Shown: positions 18,042 through 27,885 of the stretch, piece after piece
How positions within the stretch are numbered: the first letter of the stretch is position 1
Layout of the letters: the number at the start of each line of letters is the position of its first letter
Assembly (NCBI RefSeq): GCF_000516515.1
Contig: NZ_KI911784.1
Coordinates: 434,001 to 498,000, forward strand
DNA length: 64,000 nt
Reading direction: 5' to 3'
Origin: Chloroflexus sp. Y-396-1
Lineage (GTDB): Bacteria > Chloroflexota > Chloroflexia > Chloroflexales > Chloroflexaceae
The notes under the pieces: model-generated
The model's database searches: none
The model's input: only the letters and a program-made list of their open reading frames with translations
Told to the model about the DNA's origin: nothing
Made by a program: the position numbers and the translations under genes

Positions 18042-21000
18042 TCAAGCTACCGACATATGAGATGACATTGGCTGGTCAGACTGACCGATTTGAGCCAGAT
18101 AGGTCTCTACAATCTGACGATGCACATCGATGTTGAGATAGATCGAGCGTTGACGCGGATCGCTCAGCCTATCCGCTCGCTCTTGAATCAGATGATAGCC
18201 TAACGCTAGAATAGCGCTGGCACGTGCATCCGCATTGAACGCCAGCGCCTGATATACCGTCCAGTAGATACGTAGTGTCTCCTCTGCTCCGTTAAGATGC
18301 CCACCGGCCAGTAAATGATCAACTATCGGCAAGGCACGTCGCAACGCCTCAGTGGCATCGTGACGCGCCAGGGCGACACGGGTTAGACCGGCTTGTGATT
18401 CGAGCACCAGCACCGGGTTATTGAATTGCTGACGAATATGCAGCGCCTTCTGGTAAGAAAGCTCAGCTTCATCGAGGTGATGCAGCGCCAAGAGGGCATG
18501 GCCTTGAAAGTCGTACCCATACCCTTCCAGCTCTCGTAAGCCACTGCGCTGTGCTTGTTCAATGGTCGCTTGCGCATAAGACAGCGCCAGGTTATGACGC
18601 TGATTGTGGTGAGCGTATAGGCTAAGGTTCGCAGTAATAGTGGTATGATGTCTGCGATCACTGACCAACTCAGAAAGGGCTAATGCAATCTGGGTATGCT
18701 CAAGAGCCTGATCATAATCGCCCATAAAATCAGCCGAAATTCCCAAGTTGATATGGGCAATAATTTCTGCATCGCGATCCCCACACTCACGTGCCAGTGC
18801 CAGCCCCTGGAAATAGTAGCGTTGCGCCAGTGCATAATCACCACGGGCATCGGCATTTTGCGCTAACAGATCAAGAATACGGGTTTTCTGATAGGTCACA
18901 CGTAGGCGCTGATATATCTCGAGAGCCTGATGCAGATAGTGTTCTGACTCCTCAAGTTTTCCCTGTGCACTAACAACATTACTAAGCGTTTCAAAACAAC
19001 GGGCTATTGCCAGATGATCATGAGTCTGCCGGCATACTGCTATGGCTTGCTGAGCAAAATCGGTGGCCGTCCCAAGATTGCCGAGGCGCAAATCGATCTC
19101 GCTCAGCGAGCGTAGACACGTTGCGATGATCAATAGAGCATCGGTATCATGGAATGTGCCATTGGGGCCATTGAGTAGCGCAAGCGCTTGTAAGAACTCC
19201 TGCTGACCTTGTTCGTGATCACCGGCCAGAGTATTGAGCATCCCGGACTGACACTTGATCATTGCCTGTAACAAGGGATCGGCAAGCTGTTCGGCGAGTG
19301 CTAACGCTTCTGCTGTCACGCTTAAAACATGCTGATGACCAGAGCGTAAACGTTGCAACGAAACATACCCTGACAGTAACGAGGCGCGCAAACGTTTGGC
19401 AGACGATGTGATAGGATTCGTGACATAAGCCAGACTCTGCTGGAATCGTTCGACACCGGCAACAAAACGCCCCATCAAGCGGTAGAGGTCTTCATAGGCT
19501 AACGCTGCGTTAGCGACCAAATCCCACTCGGCATTGACCAGTGCCCAATGCCAGGCAACTTCAATGTCAATAAGATTAGCGACCAAATCTTCACGAACCT
19601 CAAAGCTCTGCGGCCCACGCAGACCAGAGCGAGAACTGGTCAACCATTTCAAAAACCAGTGCGCATGGCGACGATAAGCTACTTCGCGGAGGTTTGCACG
19701 TTCGAAGTCTTGTGTCAGTTTCTCACCGGCAAACTGACGGATGTACTCGTGCAACCAGATGCGGTCGCCAGCGAGATGATGTACCAGAGACAGTTCAATC
19801 AGTTCGGTAAGCACCTGTTCACCCGCGGTGATTGCCAGCGCTGCGGCAAGCGGGCAGGCAGCATTCACCACACTCAACATCGCCAGCGCCTGACGACTCG
19901 CTTCAGACAGACTATTCCAGGTCGACTCAAAGACGGCTTGCAAACTACGATGCCGTCCAGGAACATCAAGGATCGGACTGTTCAGTGACTTTATGCTGCG
20001 GAAAACTGTCTGGCGTAATGTCGCCAGGTTCATACTGTTCAAGCATGCAGCCGCCAACTCGATGCCCAACGGCAACCCAGACAGCGCACTACAGACCTGA
20101 TCAATATCGTAATACTCGTTTGCTGTGGTGAACGTCATTCCCTGACGACGGGCCAACTCTACAAACATACGAGCACTAGGACTCACCTGCTGTGTGGTGG
20201 AGATCGTTGATAGCGGGGCCAGATGCAGCACATGCTCTTGCCGTAGATAGAGACGTTGTCGTGAAGTAACCAGTGCAACACATTGTGTTGCCGCACTCAG
20301 CAGCTCTTTTAAGAAAAGACTCGCTGTTACTACGTGTTCAAAACTATCGAACACCAGTAAACATGCCCGATTCTGAAGTGCTGCAATCACCTGAGCTTCC
20401 GTACTCTGCCGATCATTCAGAGCTACCTCACAGGTGTTGGCAATGCAGTGGGCCAGGTATTGCACCGGATTCAACGTCAGCAAACCGATATTCGCGGCAA
20501 AACCATCTTCAGGATGCAGGAACATATAGTATACCCCATCAGGGAAGGCAAAACGCATCAATTGTGCAGCCCGAATCGCCAGACGGGTTTTACCAACGCC
20601 ACCTTCACCAGCTACTGTGATCAATTGCAAATCTGACCGATTGATAAGATCGGTCAGGGTCTGAATTTCCTGCTCGCGACCAACCAAAGGAAGCTGATCA
20701 AGCGCCATTGCCTGACGCTGTGATTTCAGATACGAAGGAGCATCGGGGAGATTCCCTTCACGGATTGCTATCGCTAGCTCCTGAGTTGCCGGTTCTGGTT
20801 CGATACCCAACTCCTGTCGCAGGATTTTGCAACAGTTCTGATATTGAACCAGCGCCGATGCACGTTGGCCCTGACGCGCTAAAGCCAACATCAATTGTCG
20901 ATGAGCCAATTCATGCCACGGCTCGGCTTCCAATTGACGGGTGGCATACGCTAGCACGCTCTGCCAGTCGTGGGCAAGAAGCGCATATTCTCCCAAATGT

Positions 21001-21521
21001 GCTAGAACCGAAAGAAACGAGCGATGAAAATACTCGCGTTGACGGATATACCACTCAAACAGGAGTTCACTGTCTGGTGTAAAACCGGCTAGAAACTCAC
21101 CCTGATACAGAGTTGCTGCTGTTCGTAACAGCTCCTGGCAATGGCGACAACCCGGTATGGAGCGATGATCGTGGGAATGGATCGCGGTCACAATCTGCTC
21201 AAACCGTAGCGCATCAACCTGCCAGACCGGTGGAACGTTGAGCGTTACCGTTTGGGCACTGGTATGAAGCAAAGAACTCGCTTCTCCCAATGCCTGACGG
21301 ATACGACTGAGGGTAACGCGCAGCGTGTTTTGGGCGGCTGTTTGTGGTCGATCAGGCCAAAACAAGCCGGTTAACGTCTCTCGTCGCACCGCCTGTCGCT
21401 GATGAAAGCATAACCAAGTAAAGAGCAAACGAGCATTATCTGTCTGGAAAGCACTGCTTAGCGAGATGCCATTACAGCGAATATCGAACCCGCCTAGTAG
21501 TTGTACGTGCCATGTCTTCAT
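18042..21521 (-). CDS. AfsR/SARP-type transcriptional regulator (BTAD, NTPase, TPR)
   Basis: This 1159-residue regulator has three parts. The N-terminus (about 1-95) is an OmpR-like winged helix (WHVQLLGGFDIRCNG). It is followed by a bacterial transcriptional activation domain to about 250, with LARQGQRASALVQYQ and CCKILRQELGIEPEPAT. A STAND/NB-ARC-like ATPase follows, with Walker A VAGEGGVGKTRLAI and Walker B ACLLVFDSFEHV. The C-terminal half is a long run of TPR units. Such proteins activate target promoters when a signal releases the ATPase/TPR part. The target is unknown; the adjacent small membrane protein and the divergent subtilase are candidates. Confidence 0.88.
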   Translation of the reverse strand: MKTWHVQLLGGFDIRCNGISLSSAFQTDNARLLFTWLCFHQRQAVRRETLTGLFWPDRPQTAAQNTLRVTLSRIRQALGEASSLLHTSAQTVTLNVPPVWQVDALRFEQIVTAIHSHDHRSIPGCRHCQELLRTAATLYQGEFLAGFTPDSELLFEWYIRQREYFHRSFLSVLAHLGEYALLAHDWQSVLAYATRQLEAEPWHELAHRQLMLALARQGQRASALVQYQNCCKILRQELGIEPEPATQELAIAIREGNLPDAPSYLKSQRQAMALDQLPLVGREQEIQTLTDLINRSDLQLITVAGEGGVGKTRLAIRAAQLMRFAFPDGVYYMFLHPEDGFAANIGLLTLNPVQYLAHCIANTCEVALNDRQSTEAQVIAALQNRACLLVFDSFEHVVTASLFLKELLSAATQCVALVTSRQRLYLRQEHVLHLAPLSTISTTQQVSPSARMFVELARRQGMTFTTANEYYDIDQVCSALSGLPLGIELAAACLNSMNLATLRQTVFRSIKSLNSPILDVPGRHRSLQAVFESTWNSLSEASRQALAMLSVVNAACPLAAALAITAGEQVLTELIELSLVHHLAGDRIWLHEYIRQFAGEKLTQDFERANLREVAYRRHAHWFLKWLTSSRSGLRGPQSFEVREDLVANLIDIEVAWHWALVNAEWDLVANAALAYEDLYRLMGRFVAGVERFQQSLAYVTNPITSSAKRLRASLLSGYVSLQRLRSGHQHVLSVTAEALALAEQLADPLLQAMIKCQSGMLNTLAGDHEQGQQEFLQALALLNGPNGTFHDTDALLIIATCLRSLSEIDLRLGNLGTATDFAQQAIAVCRQTHDHLAIARCFETLSNVVSAQGKLEESEHYLHQALEIYQRLRVTYQKTRILDLLAQNADARGDYALAQRYYFQGLALARECGDRDAEIIAHINLGISADFMGDYDQALEHTQIALALSELVSDRRHHTTITANLSLYAHHNQRHNLALSYAQATIEQAQRSGLRELEGYGYDFQGHALLALHHLDEAELSYQKALHIRQQFNNPVLVLESQAGLTRVALARHDATEALRRALPIVDHLLAGGHLNGAEETLRIYWTVYQALAFNADARASAILALGYHLIQERADRLSDPRQRSIYLNIDVHRQIVETYLAQIGQSDQPMSSHMSVA

Positions 21522-22066
21522 TGGGATCTTCTGTAATGATTTTGTTACGTTCTTCCATTATACAACCTGTGAGAACTTATGACGATAACCTTGCGAGGAG
21601 GTAAACGCGCTACAATCGTTGTTGGTCATCACGCTTCAGTCGCCGAACAATATGTTAGCTCTATAAAATGCACAATGACTGATAAGAAAGGAAGGCGAGC
21701 AACGCATAGACTGACCAACCCGCTTATCCCGCGTTATCATACCGGTAAGTTTTATTACCTTCGTCGCTATTCCGACTATTGTCCTGAATGCACCTGATAG
21801 ACCGGTTTTCTAACCACGTATCCGTGCGTGAACAAACCGCTCAGAGGGCACGCTCGTCGATAATGAACCAACGATTCATCAACTTTCATTTCAACCGTCA
21901 GGTACGAGTGTAATGCTATCGCCGGCGATTGGAAAACGAACAAATAGTGTTGGGGAGGAACAGCTATGACCAAAGAGTAATTCTGAATCATATTTCCTTG
22001 TCATTGACGATCTGCAAACGCATCACGACAGAAATGACTAGCCGGTTAAAGAGAGGAAGCAAAATC
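21522..22066. other. Divergent intergenic region, regulator/subtilase
   Basis: These 545 bp contain the promoters of the AfsR-like regulator (leftward) and the subtilase (rightward). Short open frames occur but lack convincing ribosome sites or protein character. Nothing else is recognised. Confidence 0.5.
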
Positions 22067-24112
22067 ATGCGACAACGGACACCAGCATTGCTGATCTTCG
22101 CAGTCATCGGATTCATAACCTTCATTGCTCTGCCAGCATTTTCCCTCATGTCGCCAGCAGCGCCATTGATCCACTTGCGTGCCCGTACATTTAGCCCGCA
22201 ACCTGGTTTTCCTGCCGGTGAACGCGCACTTGTCAACTTACAGAGTACAACGGCATTAGAGCAACGCACGCATGTTTTGGTACAGTTTGAACGTCTGCCA
22301 ACCCCTGCTGAGCAAGCTACACTCTCTCAGGCTGGTCTCAAACTATTGGCATATGTACCAGACAACGCCTGGTTTGCGTCAATCCCGATTACATGGCTCC
22401 AATTGTCAACCTTACCAGATGGAATACGTGCTATTGCCGCCATTCGCCAAACTGACAAACTATCACCAAGACTGACCGACTACCGTGACCAACAACCACT
22501 ACCGGCACTGATAGTAACCTATCCAGATGTCGATGTCGAAACGATCGGCGATCTCGTCAAGCAATTTGGTGGCAGTGTCGAAAAAGTAGTCGCTGAGCGC
22601 CACTACATCCTTGCGAATTTACCCAGTGTTGTCACCCTCACGGCACTGAGTCAGATGGATAGCGTCTTTTGGATCGACGCCTGGCCTGGACCGTTCAGAC
22701 CGAAAAATGATGGTGGTCGGAACGCTACCAAGACAAACCTGGTTCACCAGGCCGGTTATCACGGTAATCCAGCATCAGCACCTGGTAGTATTGTCATTGG
22801 AGTATGGGATTGTGGATGGGTAGAAAACAACCATCCCGGTTTTAGTGGTCGCCTAACGATTGGCGATCCCACTTCGACCTCAAATGGATGTAGTGAACCC
22901 GCAGGTACCAACGATCATGCTACTCATGTAGCCGGAACGGCCGCCGGTAGCGGTACAGGTAGCCCCGAAGGACGTGATCTGCGCGGCCATGCCGATCAGG
23001 CAACCGTCTTATCGTATGACGTTGAAAATGCGGCTGATGAGGTCATTCAGGCTATTCAAACGTATAATCTGGATATTTCCCAGAACTCTTGGGGACCTGA
23101 CCCCGGTGCTTGTGATATAACAGTGCTCGGTGTCTATGATCAGACCGCAGCAGACTTTGATGCCCTGGTACGCGGGAGCTTCTCTAACGCAGTGACCAAG
23201 AAGATCTACGTCGCATTCGCCAACGGTAATGAACAGAGCTATTGCCCCGATGGCTGGCGTACCTCGAGTGGAGGTGCAATGGGGAAGAATGTGATTGCCG
23301 TCGGTGCAACCAACTCCGATGATAAATCAATGACCAATTTTAGTTCGTTCGGTCCAACTGAAGATGGTCGGGTAAATCCCACAATCGTAGCACCGGGCTG
23401 TGAAGCAAATGGTGAAAATGCCATCTGGTCTACCTTACCCGGCCAAACCTATGGTGGAAGTGGATGGTGCGGTACCTCAATGGCGACACCAGCAGTTTCA
23501 GGGATTCTCGGCTTAATGCTGGAAGCATATAATCTGACTTACGATGCTGATCCACTGCCCTCAACGCTACGTGCAGTGTTGGTACAGACTGCTGAGGATT
23601 TAGGTAATCCTGGTCCTGATTATCGGTTTGGGTACGGTCATGTTGATGCACTGGCGGCCATCAACGTGATCTCAACCACTAATAGCGCTGCTCAATCGAT
23701 CTATATCAGAACCGCATCAATTGAGAGTGGGCAAACGCAGGAGTATGTCATCTCTCATCCCGGTGGCTCTCTCAAATGCACCTTGGTTTGGGATGACGTC
23801 CCGGCAACACTTCCGGCCAGTCAGACACTCATCAATAATCTTGATTTACTGCTGATAGGCCCCGATCTTACCTCATACCAGCCCTGGATTCTCGATAAGA
23901 ATAACCCGGCAAATCCAGCTACGCAGGGCACAAACAACATTGATACCATTGAACAGATAGCGATCATGGACGCGGCTGCCGGTACATGGACAGTACGGGT
24001 GTCAGGGAGTAGTATTCCTCAAGGGCCCCAAGAATACTCGCTGGTATGTCCGTTTAGCGTCGTAACCAGTGTTCATCCTCATTCTACGTACATACCGATT
24101 GTAAGCCGGTAG
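22067..24112 (+). CDS. Secreted subtilisin-like serine protease (S8)
   Basis: This 681-residue protease starts at ATG 22067, preceded by GAGAGGA; an in-frame extension upstream has no support. An N-terminal signal peptide (residues 1-27, LLIFAVIGFITFIALPAFS) is followed by a propeptide-like region. The catalytic triad is visible: Asp248 in GVWDCGWVENNHPG, His284 in NDHATHVAGTAAG and Ser471 in GTSMATPAVSG. A P-domain-like beta region follows (SIYIRTASIESGQTQEY through AAGTWTVRVSGSS). The protein ends in HPHSTYIPIVSR. It is probably exported and processes extracellular protein. A terminator lies about 65 bp downstream. Confidence 0.9.
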   Translation: MRQRTPALLIFAVIGFITFIALPAFSLMSPAAPLIHLRARTFSPQPGFPAGERALVNLQSTTALEQRTHVLVQFERLPTPAEQATLSQAGLKLLAYVPDNAWFASIPITWLQLSTLPDGIRAIAAIRQTDKLSPRLTDYRDQQPLPALIVTYPDVDVETIGDLVKQFGGSVEKVVAERHYILANLPSVVTLTALSQMDSVFWIDAWPGPFRPKNDGGRNATKTNLVHQAGYHGNPASAPGSIVIGVWDCGWVENNHPGFSGRLTIGDPTSTSNGCSEPAGTNDHATHVAGTAAGSGTGSPEGRDLRGHADQATVLSYDVENAADEVIQAIQTYNLDISQNSWGPDPGACDITVLGVYDQTAADFDALVRGSFSNAVTKKIYVAFANGNEQSYCPDGWRTSSGGAMGKNVIAVGATNSDDKSMTNFSSFGPTEDGRVNPTIVAPGCEANGENAIWSTLPGQTYGGSGWCGTSMATPAVSGILGLMLEAYNLTYDADPLPSTLRAVLVQTAEDLGNPGPDYRFGYGHVDALAAINVISTTNSAAQSIYIRTASIESGQTQEYVISHPGGSLKCTLVWDDVPATLPASQTLINNLDLLLIGPDLTSYQPWILDKNNPANPATQGTNNIDTIEQIAIMDAAAGTWTVRVSGSSIPQGPQEYSLVCPFSVVTSVHPHSTYIPIVSR

Positions 24113-24130
24113 CGATACATTCACTCTCCT

Positions 24131-24147
24131 TATGCTAACATAGCATA
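24131..24147. promoter_or_regulatory. Palindrome TATGCTA-aca-TAGCATA
   Basis: A perfect 7-bp inverted repeat lies just after the subtilase stop. It shares its arms with the palindrome upstream of deoC (8499-8513). Confidence 0.3.
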
Positions 24148-24177
24148 TCGATCAGATGTGATAATAGCCCATCAACT

Positions 24178-24209
24178 CCGCCAGCCCACATCACTATGCG
24201 GGCTGGCGG
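24178..24209. terminator. Terminator between convergent subtilase and thioesterase genes
   Basis: A perfect 10-bp stem CCGCCAGCCC / GGGCTGGCGG with a 12-nt loop lies between two convergent genes and can serve both directions. Confidence 0.75.
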
Positions 24210-24244
24210 CCTAAGTGTATTTAGGTGATGCCGCAAATCTGTGC

Positions 24245-24679
24245 CTATCGCTCTCCCTGCATCTCAGCCACCCGCGCCCGGAATTCGTCGCTTACGGGCA
24301 CGCTGCGTCCAGCAGCATAATCATACGCGACCAGCACCGACTGTCCGGTCGCGATCAGAGCGCCGTCGCCGACACGGGCAATTGCGTAATCCATTGTAAA
24401 ACTCTTGCCGCCAATCTTACCGACCCGCACCCCAACCAACAACTCATCACCAAAGTGGGCTGGCGCTTTGTAACTGATCGTCAATTCGGCCAGAATAATC
24501 CCCAAGCGATCAAGGGAACCACCAACCAGTCGCTGATAGTAAGCGATCCGCGCCGATTCAAAATAAGTGGCGTAGACCGCATTATTCACATGACCGAGTG
24601 CATCAAGATCGCGAAAGCGAACTTCAATGCGATAGTGGAAGGGATACTCGGCTAATACCGCTGGTACAGAATGGCTCAT
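24245..24679 (-). CDS. Acyl-CoA thioesterase, 4HBT/YbgC hot-dog family
   Basis: This 144-residue single hot-dog-fold protein shows the YbgC/4HBT signature: RFRDLDALGHVNNAVYATYFE, with the catalytic Asp in the D-x-x-G-H-V-N motif. Members hydrolyse acyl-CoA thioesters in the cytoplasm; the substrate cannot be told from sequence. Length is typical. It stands alone, divergent from the CheY-like gene. Confidence 0.88.
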   Translation of the reverse strand: MSHSVPAVLAEYPFHYRIEVRFRDLDALGHVNNAVYATYFESARIAYYQRLVGGSLDRLGIILAELTISYKAPAHFGDELLVGVRVGKIGGKSFTMDYAIARVGDGALIATGQSVLVAYDYAAGRSVPVSDEFRARVAEMQGER

Positions 24680-24718
24680 TCTGCGCTCCTCATTATTGAA
24701 TATCTATCTGTTACTCTC

Positions 24719-24727
24719 TGGTATAAT
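24719..24727 (+). promoter_or_regulatory. Extended -10 promoter for the CheY-like gene
   Basis: TGG-TATAAT is a consensus extended -10, 75 bp upstream of the response-regulator start. Confidence 0.5.
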
Positions 24728-24802
24728 GGCGTCCAACATAACACCAGATCACTCCAACCTATCCCGGCACAGCTTCATTAAAAAACCGGTAAGGAAACCG
24801 AT

Positions 24803-25174
24803 ATGCCAGCAAGTAAGGGTACAATCTTTATCATCGACGATGATCTCGGGCTTCAGAATATTCTCTCTATCGCGCTTCGCAATGCCGGTTATGAAGTCGT
24901 TCTCGCCCGCGATGGCCTCGAAGGACTACGCATGCTGGAAAACATCTCACCCAGCCTGGTTATCAGTGATATTATGATGCCTAATATGGATGGAGTTGAG
25001 ACCTTCCAACGCATCAAGGAACGCCTGCAAGATGACGGCATCCCGATCTTTTTGATGACGGCGCTCAGCCGTAAACCGTGGTTTGCCGATCTCGAAGCTG
25101 AAGGCGCTGTGATTATTCAGAAGCCGTTCGAGGTGCATCATCTCGTTGAGCTGATTGACCGGACATTGAGCTAA
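24803..25174 (+). CDS. Single-domain response regulator (CheY-like)
   Basis: This 123-residue receiver domain has no output domain. Acidic pocket residues Asp12-14 (IIDDDLG), phospho-acceptor Asp56 (VISDIMMPNMDG), the switch Thr in FLMTALS and the conserved Lys in IIQKPFE are all present, so it should be phosphorylatable. No cognate kinase is adjacent. Its 3' end overlaps the 3' end of the convergent HIT gene by 62 bp. Confidence 0.9.
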   Translation: MPASKGTIFIIDDDLGLQNILSIALRNAGYEVVLARDGLEGLRMLENISPSLVISDIMMPNMDGVETFQRIKERLQDDGIPIFLMTALSRKPWFADLEAEGAVIIQKPFEVHHLVELIDRTLS

Positions 25175-25667
25175 GCACTGCGAAATGTGGCCGAAGCCGA
25201 TTATAGGTTTCGTCAAGCGATTCGGGGATTAGTTTTGTGTCGCCGATCACCGGCATAAAGTTAGTATCACCGTTCCAACGCGGAACAATGTGCATATGCA
25301 GATGATCGGCGATACCAGCTCCTGCGACGCGCCCCAGGTTCATACCTAGATTGAAACCGTGGGGAGCGTACTCGGTCTGAAGGATCGCTACACTACGCTG
25401 CGTCAGACTGAATAACTCAGTAGCAACCGCCTGATCGAGCGCGGTGAGATCGGCAATGTGGCTGTAGGGAACAACCATCAGATGGGCGGTATTGTAGGGG
25501 TAGAGATTCATCACCACAAAACAGTATTGCCCGCGATAAAGCACCAGCCGTTCGGCATCATCAGAACCATCAGCAGCCGCTATCGCACAAAAGACACACC
25601 CCTCATCGGGGACATCGCCCCGCTTGATGTAACGCATACGCCATGGCGTATATTTGATTTCCATCAT
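25113..25667 (-). CDS. HIT-family nucleotide hydrolase/phosphorylase
   Basis: This 184-residue protein carries the HIT motif HLHMHIVPRW (His triad) and the upstream helix HLMVVPYSH, plus a Cys pair (GCVFCAI) seen in the Ap4A-phosphorylase/HIT branch. It likely acts on dinucleoside polyphosphates or AMP-linked substrates. The start overlaps the prfB stop (ATGA), so it is translationally coupled to prfB. The last 20 or so residues are read antisense to the end of the response-regulator gene, and the tail after NRLRPHF is not conserved in the family. Confidence 0.88.
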   Translation of the reverse strand: MMEIKYTPWRMRYIKRGDVPDEGCVFCAIAAADGSDDAERLVLYRGQYCFVVMNLYPYNTAHLMVVPYSHIADLTALDQAVATELFSLTQRSVAILQTEYAPHGFNLGMNLGRVAGAGIADHLHMHIVPRWNGDTNFMPVIGDTKLIPESLDETYNRLRPHFAVLSSMSGQSAQRDDAPRTASE

Positions 25668-26768
25668 GACTCCCGCACGTTTGCCCGCAGAAAGGCTTCA
25701 ATAAACGGATCGATCTCGCCATCGAGCACTGCCTGCACATTACTTGTTTCGTAATCGGTACGGTGATCCTTCACCAGTGTCGAAGGATGCAGATAATATG
25801 TTCGCATCTGATTACCAAACGCAGCCTCACGATACTCCCCGCGCAGACGTGCTCGCTCTTCTGCCTGACGCTGTAGCTCTCGTTCGAGCAACCGTGCTCG
25901 CAAGACCCGCAGCGCCAACTCGCGGTTCTGAATCTGTGATCGCTCATTTTGACAGGTGACGACAATACCGGTTGGCAGGTGAGTAATTCGTACCGCCGAG
26001 TCGGTTGTGTTCACACCTTGCCCACCATGCCCTGCGCTGCGGAAGACATCAATTCGCAAATCTTCCGGCTTTATCTCGACTTCGGGCGCATCGTCAACTT
26101 CTGGCATCACCTCCACACGGGCAAAGCTGGTCTGACGAGTATGCGCAGCATTAAAGGGCGATAGCCGGATCAGACGATGGATACCTGCTTCAGCTCGGGC
26201 ATAACCGTAGGCGTAGGGACCACGGATTTCAATTGTTGCACTCTTGATACCTGCCTCTTCACCCTCGCTTCGATCAATCAGGTTGACGGTATAGCCCCGG
26301 CGTTCGGCCCAGCGCGTATACATCCGCAATAGCATCGCTGCCCAGTCTTGGGCATCAGTACCACCCATACCGGCCTGCACCGATAAAAAGGCATCGCGGT
26401 CATCATATGGTCCGCTAAGGAGAATTTCAAGTTCACGCTGGGCGACCTCTTGCTGAATGGCATGCACTTCGGCAGCCAGTTCATCGCTCAGCGAATCATC
26501 ACCTTCCCCTTCGGCCAACTCGATCAGTTCGGCAACGGTCGATATCCGACGTTCGAGGTCATTCCATGACGTTACCTCTTCTTTTAAGCGGGTGAGCCGC
26601 TGCATGATCTCTTGGGCTGTCCGCGGTGTATTCCACAGATCGGGATCGGCAGCACGGGCTTCCAGTTGTTCAATTTCGGCTTGCTTTGCCGCTAAGTCAA
26701 AGGTGCCCCCGTAGATTGGCAAACCGTGTGCGAACTGTTTCTAACTTGTCTTGCAATTCGGTCAGCAT
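25664..26768 (-). CDS. prfB: Peptide chain release factor 2, with programmed +1 frameshift
   Basis: RF2 recognises UGA and UAA stops. The complete protein (367 residues) needs a +1 shift: a short frame starts at ATG 26768 (GAGGGAA upstream), runs 23 codons to CTT, meets TGA at 26699-26697, and continues in the +1 frame from GAC at 26698 to 25664. The downstream frame has the RF2 anticodon-like SPF motif (LSPFNAAHTRQ) and the catalytic GGQ loop (AGHGGQGVNTTDSA). A start-like TTG at 26722 gives an uninterrupted frame, but it lacks a ribosome site and the normal N-terminus. HIT follows with a 4-bp overlap. Confidence 0.93.
26696..26711 (-). promoter_or_regulatory. prfB autoregulatory frameshift site
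   Basis: On the minus strand the order is CGGGGG-CAC-CTT-TGA-C: a Shine-Dalgarno-like purine run three bases before the slippery CTT, an in-frame UGA and a following C. This matches the bacterial RF2 recoding signal by which low RF2 favours the shift. Confidence 0.92.
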
Positions 26769-26878
26769 AGTTCCCTCTGGTCTATCGTTGATAGGTTCAT
26801 AAGATTTTGATCGTTATTCCGTTCTCTATGGTACCACAGCTCACGTTAGCGTGAGAAGGCACTCCTTCTCTACTTGCA

Positions 26879-27232
26879 TGATCAAAAACCTGGGCTTTTG
26901 ATCGTGATGGAAAGAGGTTTACACGTTTTCAGTGCACGTGTTGCGGAGCGCCCTGGCGGCCCTCACCTTCCCCCTAGCCTCCCTTCCTCTCGCCCACGGG
27001 CAGAGGAAGGGGGGATGGTAGTCCCGCCCCCCTTGCCTCTTTCCGCTCCTCCACCGTGAGAGGAAGGGGGAACGTAGGGTGCGGGGAGAACATCGCTCAC
27101 CCAAACCGTCGGCACCTGGCGCTGCCCGCTCGGCAGAGGGAATGGCAGATGGAGGAACAGAACGTTGGCCCCCTAACACAGCGGTTTCACAGGCACAGTA
27201 CGTGCCCAATGAGAAATCCAGGTTTTGGATCA
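26879..27232. repeat. Dispersed element family A, copy 2, with terminal inverted repeats
   Basis: This 354-bp element has inverted ends TGATCAAAAACCTGGGCTTT and (inward from the right) TGATCCAAAACCTGGATTTC, and an interior colinear with 10603-10973. It carries an extra stretch around 27010-27060. It is non-coding. Confidence 0.75.
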
Positions 27233-27300
27233 AGCTCTTACACTAGTCCTGTTTGTGCAAACTGTATACCATCCTGCTACCTTGGGATGATCTACCAGTT

Positions 27301-27500
27301 CTGTCAAGCAGAACCGTGGATCAGAGAGGGGGTAGCCTTCTCTGCTGCGGGTCACCGATATACCAGCAGCGTGACACCGACGACGAAGTCCCTCCCTGCT
27401 GTCGATGACTCCCGACCTACGCGGTCACCTGGGTGCGCGGGCCTCCGGCCCGCCAGAACAGTGGACGACTGGAATCTTTCGGCGAGCGCATCAGTGCCCC
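27301..27500 (+). repeat. Dispersed repeat family B, copy 2
   Basis: It begins with 23 bases identical to 55818-55840 and continues with the same blocks: GTGACACC, CTGTCGATGACTCCCGACCTACGCG, GGTGCGCGGGCCTCCGGCCCGC and GTGGACGACTGGAATCTT. No open frame is conserved between copies. Confidence 0.7.
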
Positions 27501-27699
27501 ATCATCCATAGGCTCCACCAAGCACCACTGGTCACCCGCCTGCGAGGGCATGGGGTAGCTGGCGGAACGGGTCACCGTTCGTCGACGCAGTGGAGGATGT
27601 GGACGAGAGGCCGATGCACCAGGATACACCGTTTTTGTGAACAGGATTGGTATTGAAAACTATCCGCATACCTCGCCGTCACGTTACGACGGGTGAAAT

Positions 27700-27885
27700 T
27701 GGTCGTCAGATGGCATCACATTTGGGAACCACGAGGACACGGCGACGCCATGCCCCTACAAACGATACCCATCGACGTCCGAACGTGGTCTCGAATCGTG
27801 AGAGATGACACGTTCGGATATACAGAGAGCGACCTTCGATGACCTTCATCTCCCACGACCGAATGTTTCGGATAGGCCCTTGAGG
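27700..27885 (+). repeat. Dispersed repeat family C, copy 2
   Basis: It aligns loosely with 17395-17600 (see the shared ATGACAC-TTCGGAT and TTCGGA-AGG-CTT blocks). It lies in a 1.2-kb gene-free region between prfB and the CBS gene that holds copies of families A, B and C in a row. Confidence 0.5.

Noticed and set aside
21579-21797. Small rightward frame between the AfsR-like regulator and the subtilase
   Set aside because: It has no proper ribosome site or family, and it lies in a divergent promoter region.
26700-26722. TTG 26722 as the prfB start
   Set aside because: It has no ribosome site, and the recoding signal with the upstream ATG frame explains the gene better.
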